A stretch of 64,000 nucleotides of DNA from the NCBI GenBank assembly GCA_015501585.1, contig JADNRY010000159.1, positions 1 to 64,000 on the forward strand, written 5' to 3'. The notes beneath the pieces were generated by a model that was not told the DNA's origin, ran no database searches, and saw nothing but the letters and a program-made list of their open reading frames with translations. The stretch's first letter is position 1, and each line of letters opens with the position of its first letter. Below, piece after piece: positions 36,264 through 48,153 of the stretch. The stretch comes from Rhodocollybia butyracea (taxonomy: Eukaryota; Basidiomycota; Agaricomycetes; Agaricales; Omphalotaceae). A program made the translations under genes and the position numbers.

Positions 36264-37424
36264 TCTACTTACGAGGCGGGTACTGCAGTACTGCAGTACC
36301 TGTTCGTCCTGGTTCTAATGATACGGGGGAGGGCGCGGAATCGGAGATCAACGGAGGACTGAGGCCTGAGGATGGGGATGGGGATGAGGTGATATGCCAG
36401 CAATTATAGGTGAACTTGTGGTGGGGACATTCACCTCACAAATACCAAGTATCTTTGCTCGACGTCAGGAACTAGATCGATGGAGTGACGGAGCATGGAG
36501 ATGGGGATGGGAGAATATACTAATAATTATAATAGTAGTGGTGAACTTGCAATGCAATGGGGACATTCACGTTGAGCTAAAGGTTGATAGGACAAGAATT
36601 CCTCACTAGCCAGGCCATAGCAAGAGTTCGCGGCCCAGTACTAGTGGCCAGTCTACATATACATGACTTGCGCGAGATTCTTTCCATCGGCTTCCCTCTT
36701 ACTGCTACCAGCCGCATTTAAGTGAGGCAATGTCACTCATTTTACTCGCGAAGCGTTTTCTTGTCTATCATCCACCCCTCCTAATACTACGCAATGCCAT
36801 TTACCCAGCTATGTTTTACTCCGCGCATGATGCATCACTTGGCGAATCTCATTCTATGACGCTGACTCCGAAGGCCATCGCTTTGTTTCGATTGGGAACG
36901 AGATTCATTCCTCCACCACCTTGGCGAGGAGACTCCTGTAGAGAAATAAAGATAACCGTGTTTCTTGTCTCTTCATACGGCTCGTACAGCTTAGGCTTGG
37001 AAGTCAGATACTCCGAGGATCCGAGTAGGAGTGTTGACTTAACAGATGTCGTAATCACAGTTCCTCTTCACTATGTACTATCTACCAGTGCCTTGGCCTT
37101 GGCCTCGGTCGCTATCAATTGACTGTATACAAATGCGGCTTTGGGGAGACGGATTAGAGGGGAGCATTAGCCAAGACATATTGAAGTTACTTAGATTGAG
37201 CTAATTAGATGCTCGTGGAATGCTTGATTCAACAACAGGTTGAATGGTACCTCTTCGAAAAACGTTTTACAAAGTGTTACCTATTGCTAAAGCGCTAACC
37301 CTTTATAAGGATATAATAATATGTTTTAATAAGGTTTTTGGCATCGTAGTTAACGCCGGACAGCGGAATATTCTGTTAAAGATATAGGTATGCTCACTTC
37401 CTTGCCCTTTTCCTCCCATGAACA
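36264..37424. repeat. Spacer block R, copy 2
   Basis: Begins with GAGGCGGGTACTGCAG right where the DUF6535 remnant breaks off, and repeats block 30950-32205 up to the ATG of the next DUF6534 gene. It contains GGGGACATTCA copies near 36424 and 36560 and the promoter of copy V. The abrupt switch marks a duplication or recombination junction. Confidence 0.6.
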
Positions 37425-38938
37425 ATGTCTGACCTCCCGTATGTGTTATCATCTACCTCCAATTCGGAGGCACTAACAATGATAAAGTTACCTTCTTGCT
37501 GGTTCTTGCGTCAACGTCTTGTTCTATGGAACCGAAATCGGCCTGGGGGCATTCTATTTTCTTAATTCACCTCCCAATCGGCTTTTCCGCTGGAGTCTGG
37601 GTGTTTCCTTGCTGATAGACACCGCATGTACGGCTGTAGTGTGCTATAATGTATATTTTGTGAGTCACGGTTTCGAGCAACCACCTCAAAGAGACTTATT
37701 TTGTGCAGTACATGCAGTTGGGGTCGGCAGGTAGTGGCTTGACCTGCAGCATTGTATGACCGACTTAGCCTTGTTTCAGATCTATTATCTGCGTTTGCTA
37801 ATGAACCATGGACGCTCCCAGTCAGTATCATATGTACCTACCATGCTGCGATGGTCGAAGAAGCTTTTTTTATCCGTCGGTTTTGGAAAATGTGTGTGTA
37901 TTCCTCTTGATTTATCCTTGAGCTTTCAATGGAGCTGAACGTTCAAGAACTCACAACAAATTGGTAACTTTTGTGGCATGCACTCTTATGATTTCACATG
38001 TGAGTCTGTCCGAATCATTGTTTTATACAGAAAGATAACGGTAACTATCCAGCTATTAGTCCACTGGGCGCTTGCCATCGATTTGTTGGCACATCAGGCG
38101 GTTACAGCAATCAACGTCAACCTTGCAATGTAAGGGTATTCCTCCTCCACAAAACAGACGACTTATGAAGCACAAGCACTGGGGGTACACTATGCGCTGC
38201 AACCGACCTTTTTATCGCTGTGGTCATGCTTCATACTATGAGCACAATCAAAACGACATACACTGGGACCCAAAGGTGCGGTTTACCGTGACTGTTTCTA
38301 TCCCTACTCATCCTGAGTATTTCTCTCACTGCAGCCTACTTCGTCGCATCTCAATACAATCCATGGCCTGTGGAATTGCTACGTCGGTATCCACAACCCT
38401 CATGCTCACATTTTTCGTAACGCATAATCCCAAGCGTGCGTTCTATTTACAAGTACATCTCGGATGAAGAGGTGTTACTGATTTTTTTTCCATCCAGCGA
38501 GCACAATAATATTTGACCTTTTGGGGAGAATATATACGCTCACCATTCTCTTCAACTATCTAATGCTAAGAAAACCTGTCGCTGATGCAAATGCGACCGA
38601 GAACCCAACGGTAGTAGACAGGCCGCAAACAGTTATCTTTGGACCAATGAGTAGTACGTCTGTTCATTATTCTTTTTAACCTAGTCAGGAATTCACCCTT
38701 TTCGTATCATATAGTCATACCAAACCCATATACTATCCCTCGTATGGAATTAACAAGTATTCATGAGACCGGTTCGGTCCAGTTAACTAGCATCTATGAG
38801 ACAAACTCGGGTTTGGTCCATCGTTCGGGTGTGAGCACTGTTTATGTCTCGGAGTGTTGCGATGCTAACTTCTGTTTATAGACGGAGGGCTCTGAAAGTT
38901 CGCGCCCAGTGAATGGCTCTGGTGGCACGTCTTATTAG
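37425..38938 (+). CDS. DUF6534-type multi-pass membrane protein, copy V
   Basis: The structure and sequence are close to copy IV. MSDLP opens the gene at 37425, followed by NVLFYGTEIGLGAFYFLN, EEAFFIRRFWKM, VHWALAIDLLAHQAVTAIN and LLRRISIQSMACGIATSVST. The C-terminal exon starts TEGSESSRPVNGSGGTSY and stops at 38936-38938. Copies III and V share the last-exon motif pattern. All followed exons are open. The function of this basidiomycete family is unknown, but the five copies in one window point to lineage-specific expansion. Confidence 0.75.
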
Positions 38939-41035
38939 CAAGATCGACTCAATTCTTGTACACTGGGAACACCATTGGGGACGGTACAGTATATCAGAAC
39001 GCGTCGTAATCTGCCTACGGCGCTCGTACTGCAGTTCGATTGTGATTGTACACTGGGAACGTACGATATATCAGAACGCGCCGTAACCTGCCTACGGCGC
39101 TTGTACTGCAGTTCGATTGTGATTGTCCCTGGTTCTAATGACGGAGATACGGGCGTACATAGGGCGGAGCGACGGGGAATGAGGATGAGAGCATTCAACA
39201 ATTATAGTAGCGCTGAACACAAGGCATGAACTTGCAGGAGGGATGTACACGTTGCCGTACATGTCAATTATTGTCAGTACAAGGTCAGTAGTTAACGAGT
39301 CAGTAAACTCGCTGGCTTGCACTTGTAGTCACTAGTCAACGTTCAACGTTCAACGTTACGTTCAACCTCCACTTTGCCCCTTAATCCATGACGCAGTTCT
39401 CGCCTCGTCGAGGTTTGATAAACCGGCTAAAATCGGCCCGGAAGCTTCACCATTGAATGAGGCTTTTTTGTTCCACATTTTCTGCATCGTTTGAGACGTG
39501 CAACTCGACGACCGACGCTTATGACAGGAGTACAGGTCTGGGTGACTGGTGAGCTCACAACTGGCTCTTTTATTTTCTATATTCTGACTCGAGGTCTTAC
39601 AGTAATTTTCAACTTGTTTTCAACACTGAGTACTGAACGTTGAACATTTGAACGTTTGAACTCTGAGCTACCGCCGTACTGACTATACTAGAACGTCTTC
39701 AGATTCCAACTGTATTCCTCTGATACCAATGTCGGAGTCCTTGTTCGAAAGGCAAGTCTCCTCGTCGCTCCTAATGCAAATGGGACACTTCAAATCGCCT
39801 TAGCTTTCATCCAAGCTCTACATAATACTCATGGACATTACAGCGGACCTAGCTTAGCTTCGTATCGCCTCTCGCCCAGCTGGTACGTTTCTCCATACTA
39901 GTTATCCTTGACCTTCGCTTAATTCTTGACTAAAGTCTCTCTCTTCTCGCGTAGCCTCTGTTATTTTATTATTATCTCCGCTTGGACTCATTCGTCACCT
40001 TGTACTTTCGTCATAGGCTCTGGTACACTCTCCTTGAAGTGCTTCTTGGACGCCCAGTCTTTCTCGATTCCACACCTTGGCTTCTGTCGCATTTACAAAT
40101 AACACCGCGGCGCTTTGGCATCTTCCCGGAACGCAGAAATTTGGTAGAAATCTCAATGAAGGCTCAGCGCTCAGTTACAAAGCTTACCCGGTGCTTAGCT
40201 GTCCAACGCACGTCAAAAGTTTCAAGAGTTTGAACCAGCATGCTAATACAGACGGACTGCCTGAGCCGCCAATGTGGGCTAGAACATGGAAATGGAACAC
40301 GCGGCGAGAGAGTCATTCGTGCGCGCTTCTTTCATCCCGAACATGTCTTTCAACTAATCTCCTTTTTATCATCTAGGCCTCACTTCGGTATACTCGGTAA
40401 TCATCGAATCCGTTAGCTTCTCTTCGACGCTTCAACCTCTACCGGAAATCCTCAACTATCCACGCTGTGTCTTACCCCTCGATGCTCCCGGAATTCGCGG
40501 CCGTATAGCTGCGTTTTGAACCTCGCAGTTCCGAAACGTACCTCTTCATGATCACCTACTTGTTCTGCTTTATATGACATTCCCCGTATGGTTCTGCGAT
40601 ACCACAGATGTGTTACTCTCGTCAGTCTCCGTGTATAGTAAATTGTCTTCAGATTCAGGTTCGTCTGTGTAGCTCGTCGAGATTAGAATGCCTCTGAGAG
40701 TTTTGCTCCACCATCCGCTGTAGCTCGTGGAAATGGGCCGCTCGAAGTTCCGACCAGATATCTATTCATCTTCGTCACCAGAGTTTTAAATGTTTTTCTA
40801 CTATGAATAGGCTATTCTTTCCTCTAGATCCCGGAAGTCGAGAGTTTAGTAGTATTTACTCGTTTTCATGACTGGTATTTCTTTTTCCTGATTTTGAGGC
40901 CCCCGAAGCCACAGTCCAACAGCTTGGTTGCAGATATGTGAATAATTTATTACTAGTGATGGTGGTTGGCTTGCGATTTATGACGATGACGCGGCAGGCA
41001 CGGGACTGAGTACCAACTATTCTCTTGACTACGCC
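38939..41035. repeat. Spacer block S, copy 2
   Basis: Second copy of the block at 33729-35779. It leads into the ATG of the longer DUF6535 gene. Short frames such as 40077-40376 have a homologue in the other copy but no motif or conserved frame, so I regard them as non-coding. Confidence 0.55.
38957..39127. repeat. 90-base imperfect tandem duplication in spacer S'
   Basis: The segment starting TGTACACTGGGAAC and containing ATATCAGAACGCG occurs twice with a 90-base period (38957 and 39047). The orthologous spacer at 33758 has it once, so this duplication came after the larger block duplication. Confidence 0.6.
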
Positions 41036-43291
41036 ATGAATGAACCCAACTCTGCTCATCCGCCAAGTGAATTTTCGAGTTCTTCTGCAATGCAGGAGAT
41101 GCTTTCTCTCATGCGTGGTATCCATGCTATGATGGAGATGCGACAAGGACGAGCCCAGACGCCTCAGCTGGAAAACAAGGCACCTTCCTTACCCTATCCA
41201 TTGTATGATACATCTACTAGCAGTCCGCTAGTCGAGCTGGAAGATGGTATTCATGACACTTTGTCTCCTTGCTCTACAATGACAGACAGTGAAACATCGT
41301 ATGCTGTACCTTTCTCATCTGAGGCTGGACCAACACCAGAACCTACTTTATCCACTCAACAAGACAGTACTCACGCTGATTCGCCACCCAGCAATAACGC
41401 TGCTACCGAAGCTCCCCTAAAGGTGATCTCCAAGTCACAGGCTGATTTAGAAGGGGAGATAAAGCAGGAGAAAGGTTATCAAACTAATAAACCTTTCCGC
41501 AGTACTCGATTTGGATTGCAAAAGGAGCAGGTGCATCCAACGACAGGTATGTAGAAAACCGATGGATTTATTTGCCTATTTCTTCGGTTAAATGTAATGC
41601 TAGTAAACTATGATTATCGGCTAAAATACCAGATGGATGAGCGTTACCATGAGCTTGATGAGGACGCCCGCGTTTGGTGGGTCTACCTCGATGAAGCCAT
41701 GGCGTCTGATAACGACATGGTCGGGGAACTAGGGGACAGTTTGGATATTTTACTAGTTTTCGTAGGTTTTTTTATACTTATCACGCTAAATGAATTTGCT
41801 GATATCTAACGGCGTGCGTATGTTGGTTATCACAGGCCGGTCTTTTCTCAGCTGTGCTCACCACATTTTGTGGCACAAACATCACAGTCGCTATCTCAGA
41901 ACTATAATCAACTTTCAGCATCTTATCTTGGAGAGCTGAGCATGCTATTTCGTGCGGGAGAGAATAATACTGCGCTGTCGCAAGTTCCACTCACCAACAC
42001 GGCCTTCTCTCCGGCCAATTCTGATCTATGGGTGAATGGCCTATGGTTTACAAGCCTGGCCATTGCCCTTTCAGTCGCACTCTTTGCGGTACTCGCGAAG
42101 CAGTGGCTCCGTCAGTATATGTCGATCATTACCGGTTCACCCCGGGAGCGGGCTTTCATCCGGCAGTTTCGTTTTGACGGACTGAAGAAATGGCGCGTTC
42201 AAGCCTTTATTGTAAAGCTCCCGATCCTCCTCCATCTTTCACTGATACTCTTTCTGGCTGGTCTTGTTGTCTTCCTTGTCCCACTGAGTATTACAATGGC
42301 ATATACCACGGGCGCAATTACCATCCTCGTTGTCATTCTCTATTTCACGGCAACTGTCCTTCCTCTTTTAACCATCCAGTGCTCTTACAGAACAACATTT
42401 TCAGACATTCTTCACTATGCAGTCCACCGAATACTGTATCAAAAGATCATGTACCCATTCTACATCTCTGCATGCAATTGGGTTCGGAGATTGCTCATGG
42501 GCCTGGAGCCTCTGTATTTGAAAGATTTGCAAAGCTACAATACTCCAAAAATGACGGAAAGACGCGAGGCTTGCGTTGACGTCCAGGAATGCCAGAACCT
42601 AGAATTGAATGTTCTCTGGTGGCTAGGAGAGTCTACCTCCAACCCTTCTGCAAAGGAGATCCTTTTTCAGTCGCTTGGCACATTCACCTGCAAAATGACA
42701 GAAGTATTATCCACCAATGAGGCTCTACAAGTCCTTTATGGGTGCAAAAATACGAGATCATTGCTTGAACATCTTAATAAATACGTACGGGACAAAGGTA
42801 CCAGCTTGGATGGCTTGGAGTGCATGTTTCGAGCAGTAATTCATCACAGATTGAAATATCCGCATTATGATCATTCTGAGTCCAATGCTTTCAGAGAAAT
42901 ATCAGATGCTGTGGACAACTTGGATTTTGATATCACTTTCGCTCTTACAGCGTTGGCTGCGGGATTAATACCAGAAGTCAAATTTACTCATGAAGGCTTG
43001 CCTATGAACCTCTCTCTTAGAAATGCCATGCCCCAGCTTGTCGCTGCCTATGAGCAAGAGGAGTCAAATCTACCCGATTTAGCTCTTCCAGCACTTGTGT
43101 GGAGAGTACTGCTTCGATCTTCTGCTCTACAACTGGAAAACTTTTTCAAAGGTCTTCCGTTTCTGCCGAAAAGTGAAACGCCATATTCAATTCCTTTATC
43201 AACCATATTCACCCCACGTCCTATATTAGCTCTACACTTCAACAATGATTCAGGGAGTGAAATCTCTAATATCAGTATCTCGAATTCCTGA
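41036..43291 (+). CDS. DUF6535 domain protein with a probable single-base frameshift
   Basis: Exon 1 (41036 to about 41548) encodes a Ser/Thr/Pro-rich N-terminal region. A short second exon contains DEDARVWWVYLDEAMASDND and LDILLVF, the usual start of DUF6535. The third exon opens AGLFSAVLTTF but an extra T in the run 41866-41869 shifts the frame; the downstream frame (41870-43291, 473 codons) stays open and carries QNYNQLSASYLGELSMLFRA, WVNGLWFTSLAIALSVALFA and KQWLRQYMSIITG, then two hydrophobic stretches and a C-terminal domain. Members are basidiomycete proteins of unknown function, often membrane-linked. The long intact frame argues for function, the shared T against it. An unseen splice form is a further possibility. 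Confidence 0.68.
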
Positions 43292-43654
43292 GTCGTTTTC
43301 CGTATCGCCTCTCTGCCTGCTTGGGAGCCGTAGTAGTAGTGAGTATTCTACTTGGACTGTGGAAGTGATCGAAATTTGGTGACAAAGAAAAGGATGAGTA
43401 GTTGATATCCAGAGGCCAGTCACGGTTAATTATGGAGAGACATCAGACTTGGAACGGTTTAGACGGGATCAGGAGAGGAACGAGGGACACGATGAGGGCA
43501 CTGCAGACCCGAACGACAAAGATTAATTGACTTCGATCCTTGAAGGCTGTCCGAACCTGCTCGAACTTGAGCCTGGTTACAAGCCCTTAGGAGGTTGACA
43601 TTATTTAGACAAGAAAGCTCGCCGTTGCTCGGTATCAGCATCCAAAACTGCTTG
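43292..43654. other. Intergenic, no gene recognised
   Basis: Follows the stop of the DUF6535 gene. No motif or repeat was identified. Confidence 0.45.
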
Positions 43655-44020
43655 AAAGCCGGGCACAGTTTGAGCCAACCACTTTTGACCAATATCATAA
43701 AACTCGCCCATACGGAGCCCGTTTGAAAAATCCGACGATCCCTGCGCCTACCATGACTCTGTTTTCATATCCCACTCGAAAAATATGCGGCTATGTTACC
43801 GACATTCTCCTTCAAAAGACATCTCCATTAGATGCCAGGGCCTTACCAAGGCCATTCACAGGAATTTAGGGCATTGGCACCAATCTTGTCGAACCACAGC
43901 AGGATTGAAAAGCAGTGTTATGCTTTGGTTGCAAGCGGAACGTTTATTGGATGGAAGGTAGGAAGAGCTCTGCTAGGAGTGGGTTCGATATTTGTTCACT
44001 CGTTACCTATGGCGTGGATG
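43655..44020 (-). pseudogene. F-box-type protein remnant
   Basis: Minus-strand sequence here aligns with the central and C-terminal part of the F-box genes at 46891-47676 and 48154-48819. Recognisable pieces include the counterpart of GEFYDIGQK, the region before MLVAQPPVLRVGIW and the HEFLRMAL region. Frame breaks and a missing N-terminal F-box leave no continuous product. It is the most decayed of the three paralogues. Confidence 0.6.
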
Positions 44021-44432
44021 ATGATCAAAACGCATGTGTGATTTCTAAGGTCTAAAAGCTCTAATAAGTGATAGCAGGTGAAGGACTAGTACAAGTGAAG
44101 AGCGTGTACAAAAGTAGAACATTCAACATATGCGTGAGGCAGAGCGAGGAAATGCAAGAATGAGGAAAACAATATAGAACCATCTTTACGGAGATTCTGA
44201 ACTAGGAGGTTTCAGACCATTGACCTCTATACCCGCAGTCTGGTCAGCAGTTGTAATCTCAGTCAGTGGCTTGCTTACCATGAGGTCCGCTATCTCCTTA
44301 AGATCATATAGTCAGCTCACTCGCTGTCCGATTTGGGTGGATGACCCATCCAGGCATCATACGAACCGGGATGCCAGGCTGTTATCGTCTCAATGGTCAG
44401 CTCAGCCCAGTCAATGTTAGCCTACTTACCTG
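44021..44432 (-). repeat. Decayed extension of the exon-intron repeat array
   Basis: After the stop of the AT-hook gene, minus-strand sequence (about 44200-44432) still looks like the array: GTAAGTAGGCTAACATTGA at about 44432-44414, further intron-like sequence, and an ACGATAACAGCCTGGCATCC segment. I see no in-frame continuation, so these are taken as remnant units. The part left of about 44200 holds nothing I recognise. Confidence 0.5.
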
Positions 44433-46295
44433 TTACCGCTTTTGGAGAAGGGGCAAAGGAGTGATAGCCTCCTCCACTGAGGGGAAGGGTGCAGAAAGTG
44501 AATACCAGCTCAGTGGTTATCTCCCGAGGTTGGCTTGCTTACCATGTGCATCTTCTTTTGGATTGGGATTGACCGGACTACTACCCAAGTATATAGCGCT
44601 ACCTGGGATGCCAGTTGTTGTCACTTCGATGGTTGGTTCAGCACACCCGATGTTAGCCTGCTTACCGCCATTTTGTTTCGCTGAGAGAGGGGATCCTGGG
44701 GACACGCTGGATTGTCTGCTGGGTTGATGATCTGGAATTGTATATCGGCTCAGCTTAGTACTGTCTCCCAATGTCAACTTGCTTACTGTTTTTTGGTGTA
44801 ACAGGATCGGCCAGAGGCTTAGGACTACCCGGAATGGCTGTTGTCACCTCAACGGTCAGCCGAACTCACTCAATGTTACTAGCCCGCTTACCATTTTGTT
44901 TTGGTGAGGAGGGGGGCGCAAAAGGACCACCGGCTTCGATCGTATATCAGCTCAGCGGCTATAATATCACTGTATGTTGACTTGCTTACCATTGGGCCGA
45001 GTCTGTGGCTTTGGCCTTTCTGCCAGCTCTGCTTGTCCTTTCAATAGTCAGTTCAACGCACTCAATGTTAGCCTGCTTACCTTTTTGATTTTCTGAGGAG
45101 GGAGGTGCAGAAGGCCCGCCAGCTCTCTGATCTGGGATCGTATATCAGCTCAACGGCTATGATATCACTGGATGTCGGCTTCTTACTATTCACTCCCAAA
45201 TTGTGTCCCTTGGGCCGAGTCTGCTTTGGCCTTCTTGCCAGCTCTGCTTGTCACTTCAACAGTCAGCTCAGCGCACTCAATATTAGCCCACTTACGTGTG
45301 GGGGGCGCACCGGAAGATTCGCCGGTGTTCTGACCTTGGATCGTATATCATGTTAGCAACTATAATGTTACTAGATGTTGCCTTGCTTACCAGGTTTGGG
45401 CAGAATGGGCCGATTGGTCGAAGGTGGCTTTGTCCTTATTTTCTTCGTTGTCGGCTCTGCTTGTCGACTCAATGGTCAGCTCATTAGATTCGATGATAGT
45501 CTATGTACCTTCCGCTGAGGGAGGGGAAGCAGGAGGTCCGCCGGTTTTCTGACCTGGGTCGTATATATCAGCTCAGTGGCTATAGTATCACTGGATGTCC
45601 GCTTGCTTACCATTCACTTTTGATGTGGACCCTTCTGGATGCTTCCTTGGCCGTCCTCTAGACCTCTTCCCCTGACTTTCGGGCTCGTCTAGATTTTTCT
45701 GCTCTGCTGACTTTTTTCGTTCCTCTTCATTTTTTCTCTTTTGCCATTCCTCGACCTTTACCTTGATTACTTTATCCCACTGCTGTAGCCAGGAGGTTCT
45801 GGGAATCGTTTCAAACTTTGTATTCAAATCCTCTATTTCCTTGTGAAGCTCGAAACCTTCCAAAGGTATCAAGGTATCATGTCTAACCCAAGTAACGATC
45901 TGATGGTCATTTGAGTCGGCGCGCGCACTGTAAATTGAAGCAAAGATGCCGGAGCTCGTCTTTTCTGTCCACCCGAAACACGGATAGTGTTGGCAAAGGG
46001 TTCCTCCGCGTTCCTGGAGCGCAAAAGGAACCATCGGCTTTGTACAGGAATCTTCCTCCCTTCCATCGATAATTTCAGCGTTGTAATGAATATTGTCATG
46101 CCTCCCGGCTGGCAAGTCGAACTGCTTGGTAATCACGGGAGTAATCCGTCTTCTTGTGCCCTGTAGAACTCCTTCCAGAACAGGTTCGAACTTCTCATTA
46201 AGGATAGTAACATCAAATTCCTGTGTCTACATAATTAGTAGTCATGAATAAATGAAAGATGCGCTAAGAAAATCTACCTGCAGTTTGCGAGTCAT
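44433..46295 (-). CDS. AT-hook protein with a tandem array of phase-1 mini-exons
   Basis: I read 13 exons, about 405 residues. Exon 1 (46278-46295, MTRKLQ) and exon 2 (45611-46220) encode a globular region of about 170 residues, then a charged, coiled-coil-like EEWQKRKNEEERKK stretch and an AT-hook KRSRGRPRKH (minor-groove DNA binding), ending in phase 1. Then come alternating A-type and B-type exons: 45509-45553, 45391-45459, 45296-45334, 45187-45246, 45081-45131, 44990-45031, 44892-44933, 44787-44837, 44666-44731, 44543-44623, and the last at 44433-44476 with the stop. The ten complete exons are all multiples of three and begin and end in phase 1. B exons are Lys/Arg/Pro-rich, A exons Gly/Pro/Ser-rich, so the tail is disordered. 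The gene stands between F-box paralogues. A nuclear DNA-binding role is inferred from the AT-hook; the globular domain is not recognised. Confidence 0.72.
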
Positions 46296-46890
46296 TAAAT
46301 CTACTTGTGCAGAGGCGGTGGGAGGGGAGAGGGCTTGGAGAGGGGGGTAGGCAATCCTTGCACAGCGAAGATGAGCACAGAGAGGAATACGAGCCCAGGT
46401 AATGGACATGCTGGGCCAAAGGCATTGAAAACAAGCCGAATAGTCTTTGGGTGATGAGTAAAGTTTGTGTTTGGTTTGTGTGGTGTTTGAACTGAGCCAG
46501 CAGTTGGAAAGAATAGGAAAGAATTCGCCCCCAGATCGCTCCCTGTTTATTTATCCAAAGTTTCGTGGCCAGAGGTTTGTTCCGCCCCTTGATGAGCCTC
46601 CGACGTGTTAGGGAAAGTGGCTCACTTTCTCTCGCTTCCCGTAGAAATTAGCCGTTAAATACAGCAAAAATTGGAATTTCAAAATCTACCAACCCGAACA
46701 ACGCTGAATTTCTTTGTATAAAACGGATGGTAAATAGAGCATAATGATACAAGTACGAGCTCACCTCAGTTTCGGGGTAGAAAACAACACCGTATAGAGA
46801 GGAAGCTTTCGGCGAACTGGCATGAAACCTGCAAACAAAGCGAGTTAGTTGATCGTGATCGATCGATATCATGACGTTGTTGTGGGCGCA
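46296..46890. other. Upstream region of the AT-hook gene
   Basis: Includes the 5' flank of the AT-hook gene and then sequence between it and the F-box pseudogene. Nothing further is identified; a small minus-strand frame at 46648-46872 has no motif. Confidence 0.45.
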
Positions 46891-47676
46891 TCATTGTTGT
46901 TTCCCGATTTTCAGCTCATGGCGCCCAAACTGCTCCCCGAATTCGTCTCCTTCGTCCCTAACGCACTGCACCGCCATGAAACAAATAATCATGACATCCA
47001 CTTTTCTCGCCAAGCGCCGCATCTCCTTTGTCTGTGAATTTCCCAGTTGCTCCATATCAGCTGTATCCCAAACTACACGAAAGCCGGACACAGTTTGGGC
47101 CAACCACTTTTGACCAATATCATAAAACTCGCCCCGTTCGGAAACTCTAACATCTCAAACTGATGACGATCCCTGCGCCTACCATGACTCTGTTTCCATA
47201 TCCCCACTCGAAGAACAGGCGGCTGTGCTACCAGCATTCGTTGCCAGGTTGCATTAGGTTGCATTCTCCCTCAAAAAGACATGATCCTGATTAGATGTCA
47301 GGGTCATTCGCAGGAATTCAGGGCGCTTGTAGCCCCTGACACCAATCTTGTCGAACCACGGCGGGAAAAGCTCGGCGAGGAGCGGATTCTGTATTCGTTC
47401 ACAAGCTGTATTCTGCTTTGGCTGCAAATGTAATATTTGTTGGATGAAAGGTGGGAAGAGCTCTGCCGGGAGTGGGTTTGGTGTTCTTTCACTGCTTGTG
47501 CCACACTTTGCCTGCAGGTGTAACACTTGTTGGATCGAGGGCGATTGAACGATGAGGTTGTGCCAGTCACGACTGACGAGCTGGGCAGCTACCAGCAAGC
47601 TACGCATATCGACCAGACACAAAGTTCTGTCCAGCAGCTGGGGGACGCTTAGTACTGCGTTAGAGGGAAGGACCAT
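46891..47676 (-). pseudogene. F-box domain protein, frameshifted copy
   Basis: The start MVLPSNAVLSVPQLLDRTLC leads into a fungal F-box-like segment. The central part has an internal duplication of about 29 residues (IQQVLHLQAK... and IQQILHLQPK...), each ending PAELFPP or LAELFPP. Two breaks disable it relative to 48154-48819: a 10-base tandem duplication of AGGTTGCATT at 47246-47255 and 47256-47265 that shifts the frame and gives an immediate stop, and a deletion of about 10 bases in the segment after EFPNG. Downstream pieces such as FRVVWDTAD and LARKVDVM remain readable in other frames. F-box proteins normally link substrates to SCF ubiquitin ligases; this copy is unlikely to. Confidence 0.72.
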
Positions 47677-48153
47677 CGTCGTCAGAAGAAAGGTGTTAGT
47701 GATTATCATATGATAATGGAAAAAACCATATGATAAAGAAACATGTGTCCTCTGGATTTCAATGGTGCCATCAGAGAACAAGTACTAGTAGTTCAGTGAA
47801 ATCGAAAACCAAGGTCACATTGAGTCATGTTCAAGAGGCCAGAAAACGCAGCAGAACAGTATCAGCATAATCTTAAAGTGGGTATACGCTGAAGGTTTCA
47901 GATCCTAGTTCTAAAGCTAAGGAGTAAGCTAAGAGTGTTTACAGAAGTACTTGCTACCGCGGGCGGATATACCGAACCTGGAGGAGCACTGCTAGCATCA
48001 AGTGCCGCAGTGATGGTAGTCATCCGAGGGCGGCCTGAGGCTGAGGATGCAACACTTGCGTCGCGTCAAGGAACAATTCGACGCCGTCAATGTATACTAG
48101 TCGACATCCAGATTAGATTAGATTATCACCTGACCATGGACGTACGCTTTCGC
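47677..48153. other. Intergenic between F-box copies
   Basis: No gene is assigned. A 225-codon plus-strand frame (47935-48612) overlaps and runs antisense to the F-box gene and is treated as a shadow. Confidence 0.45.
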
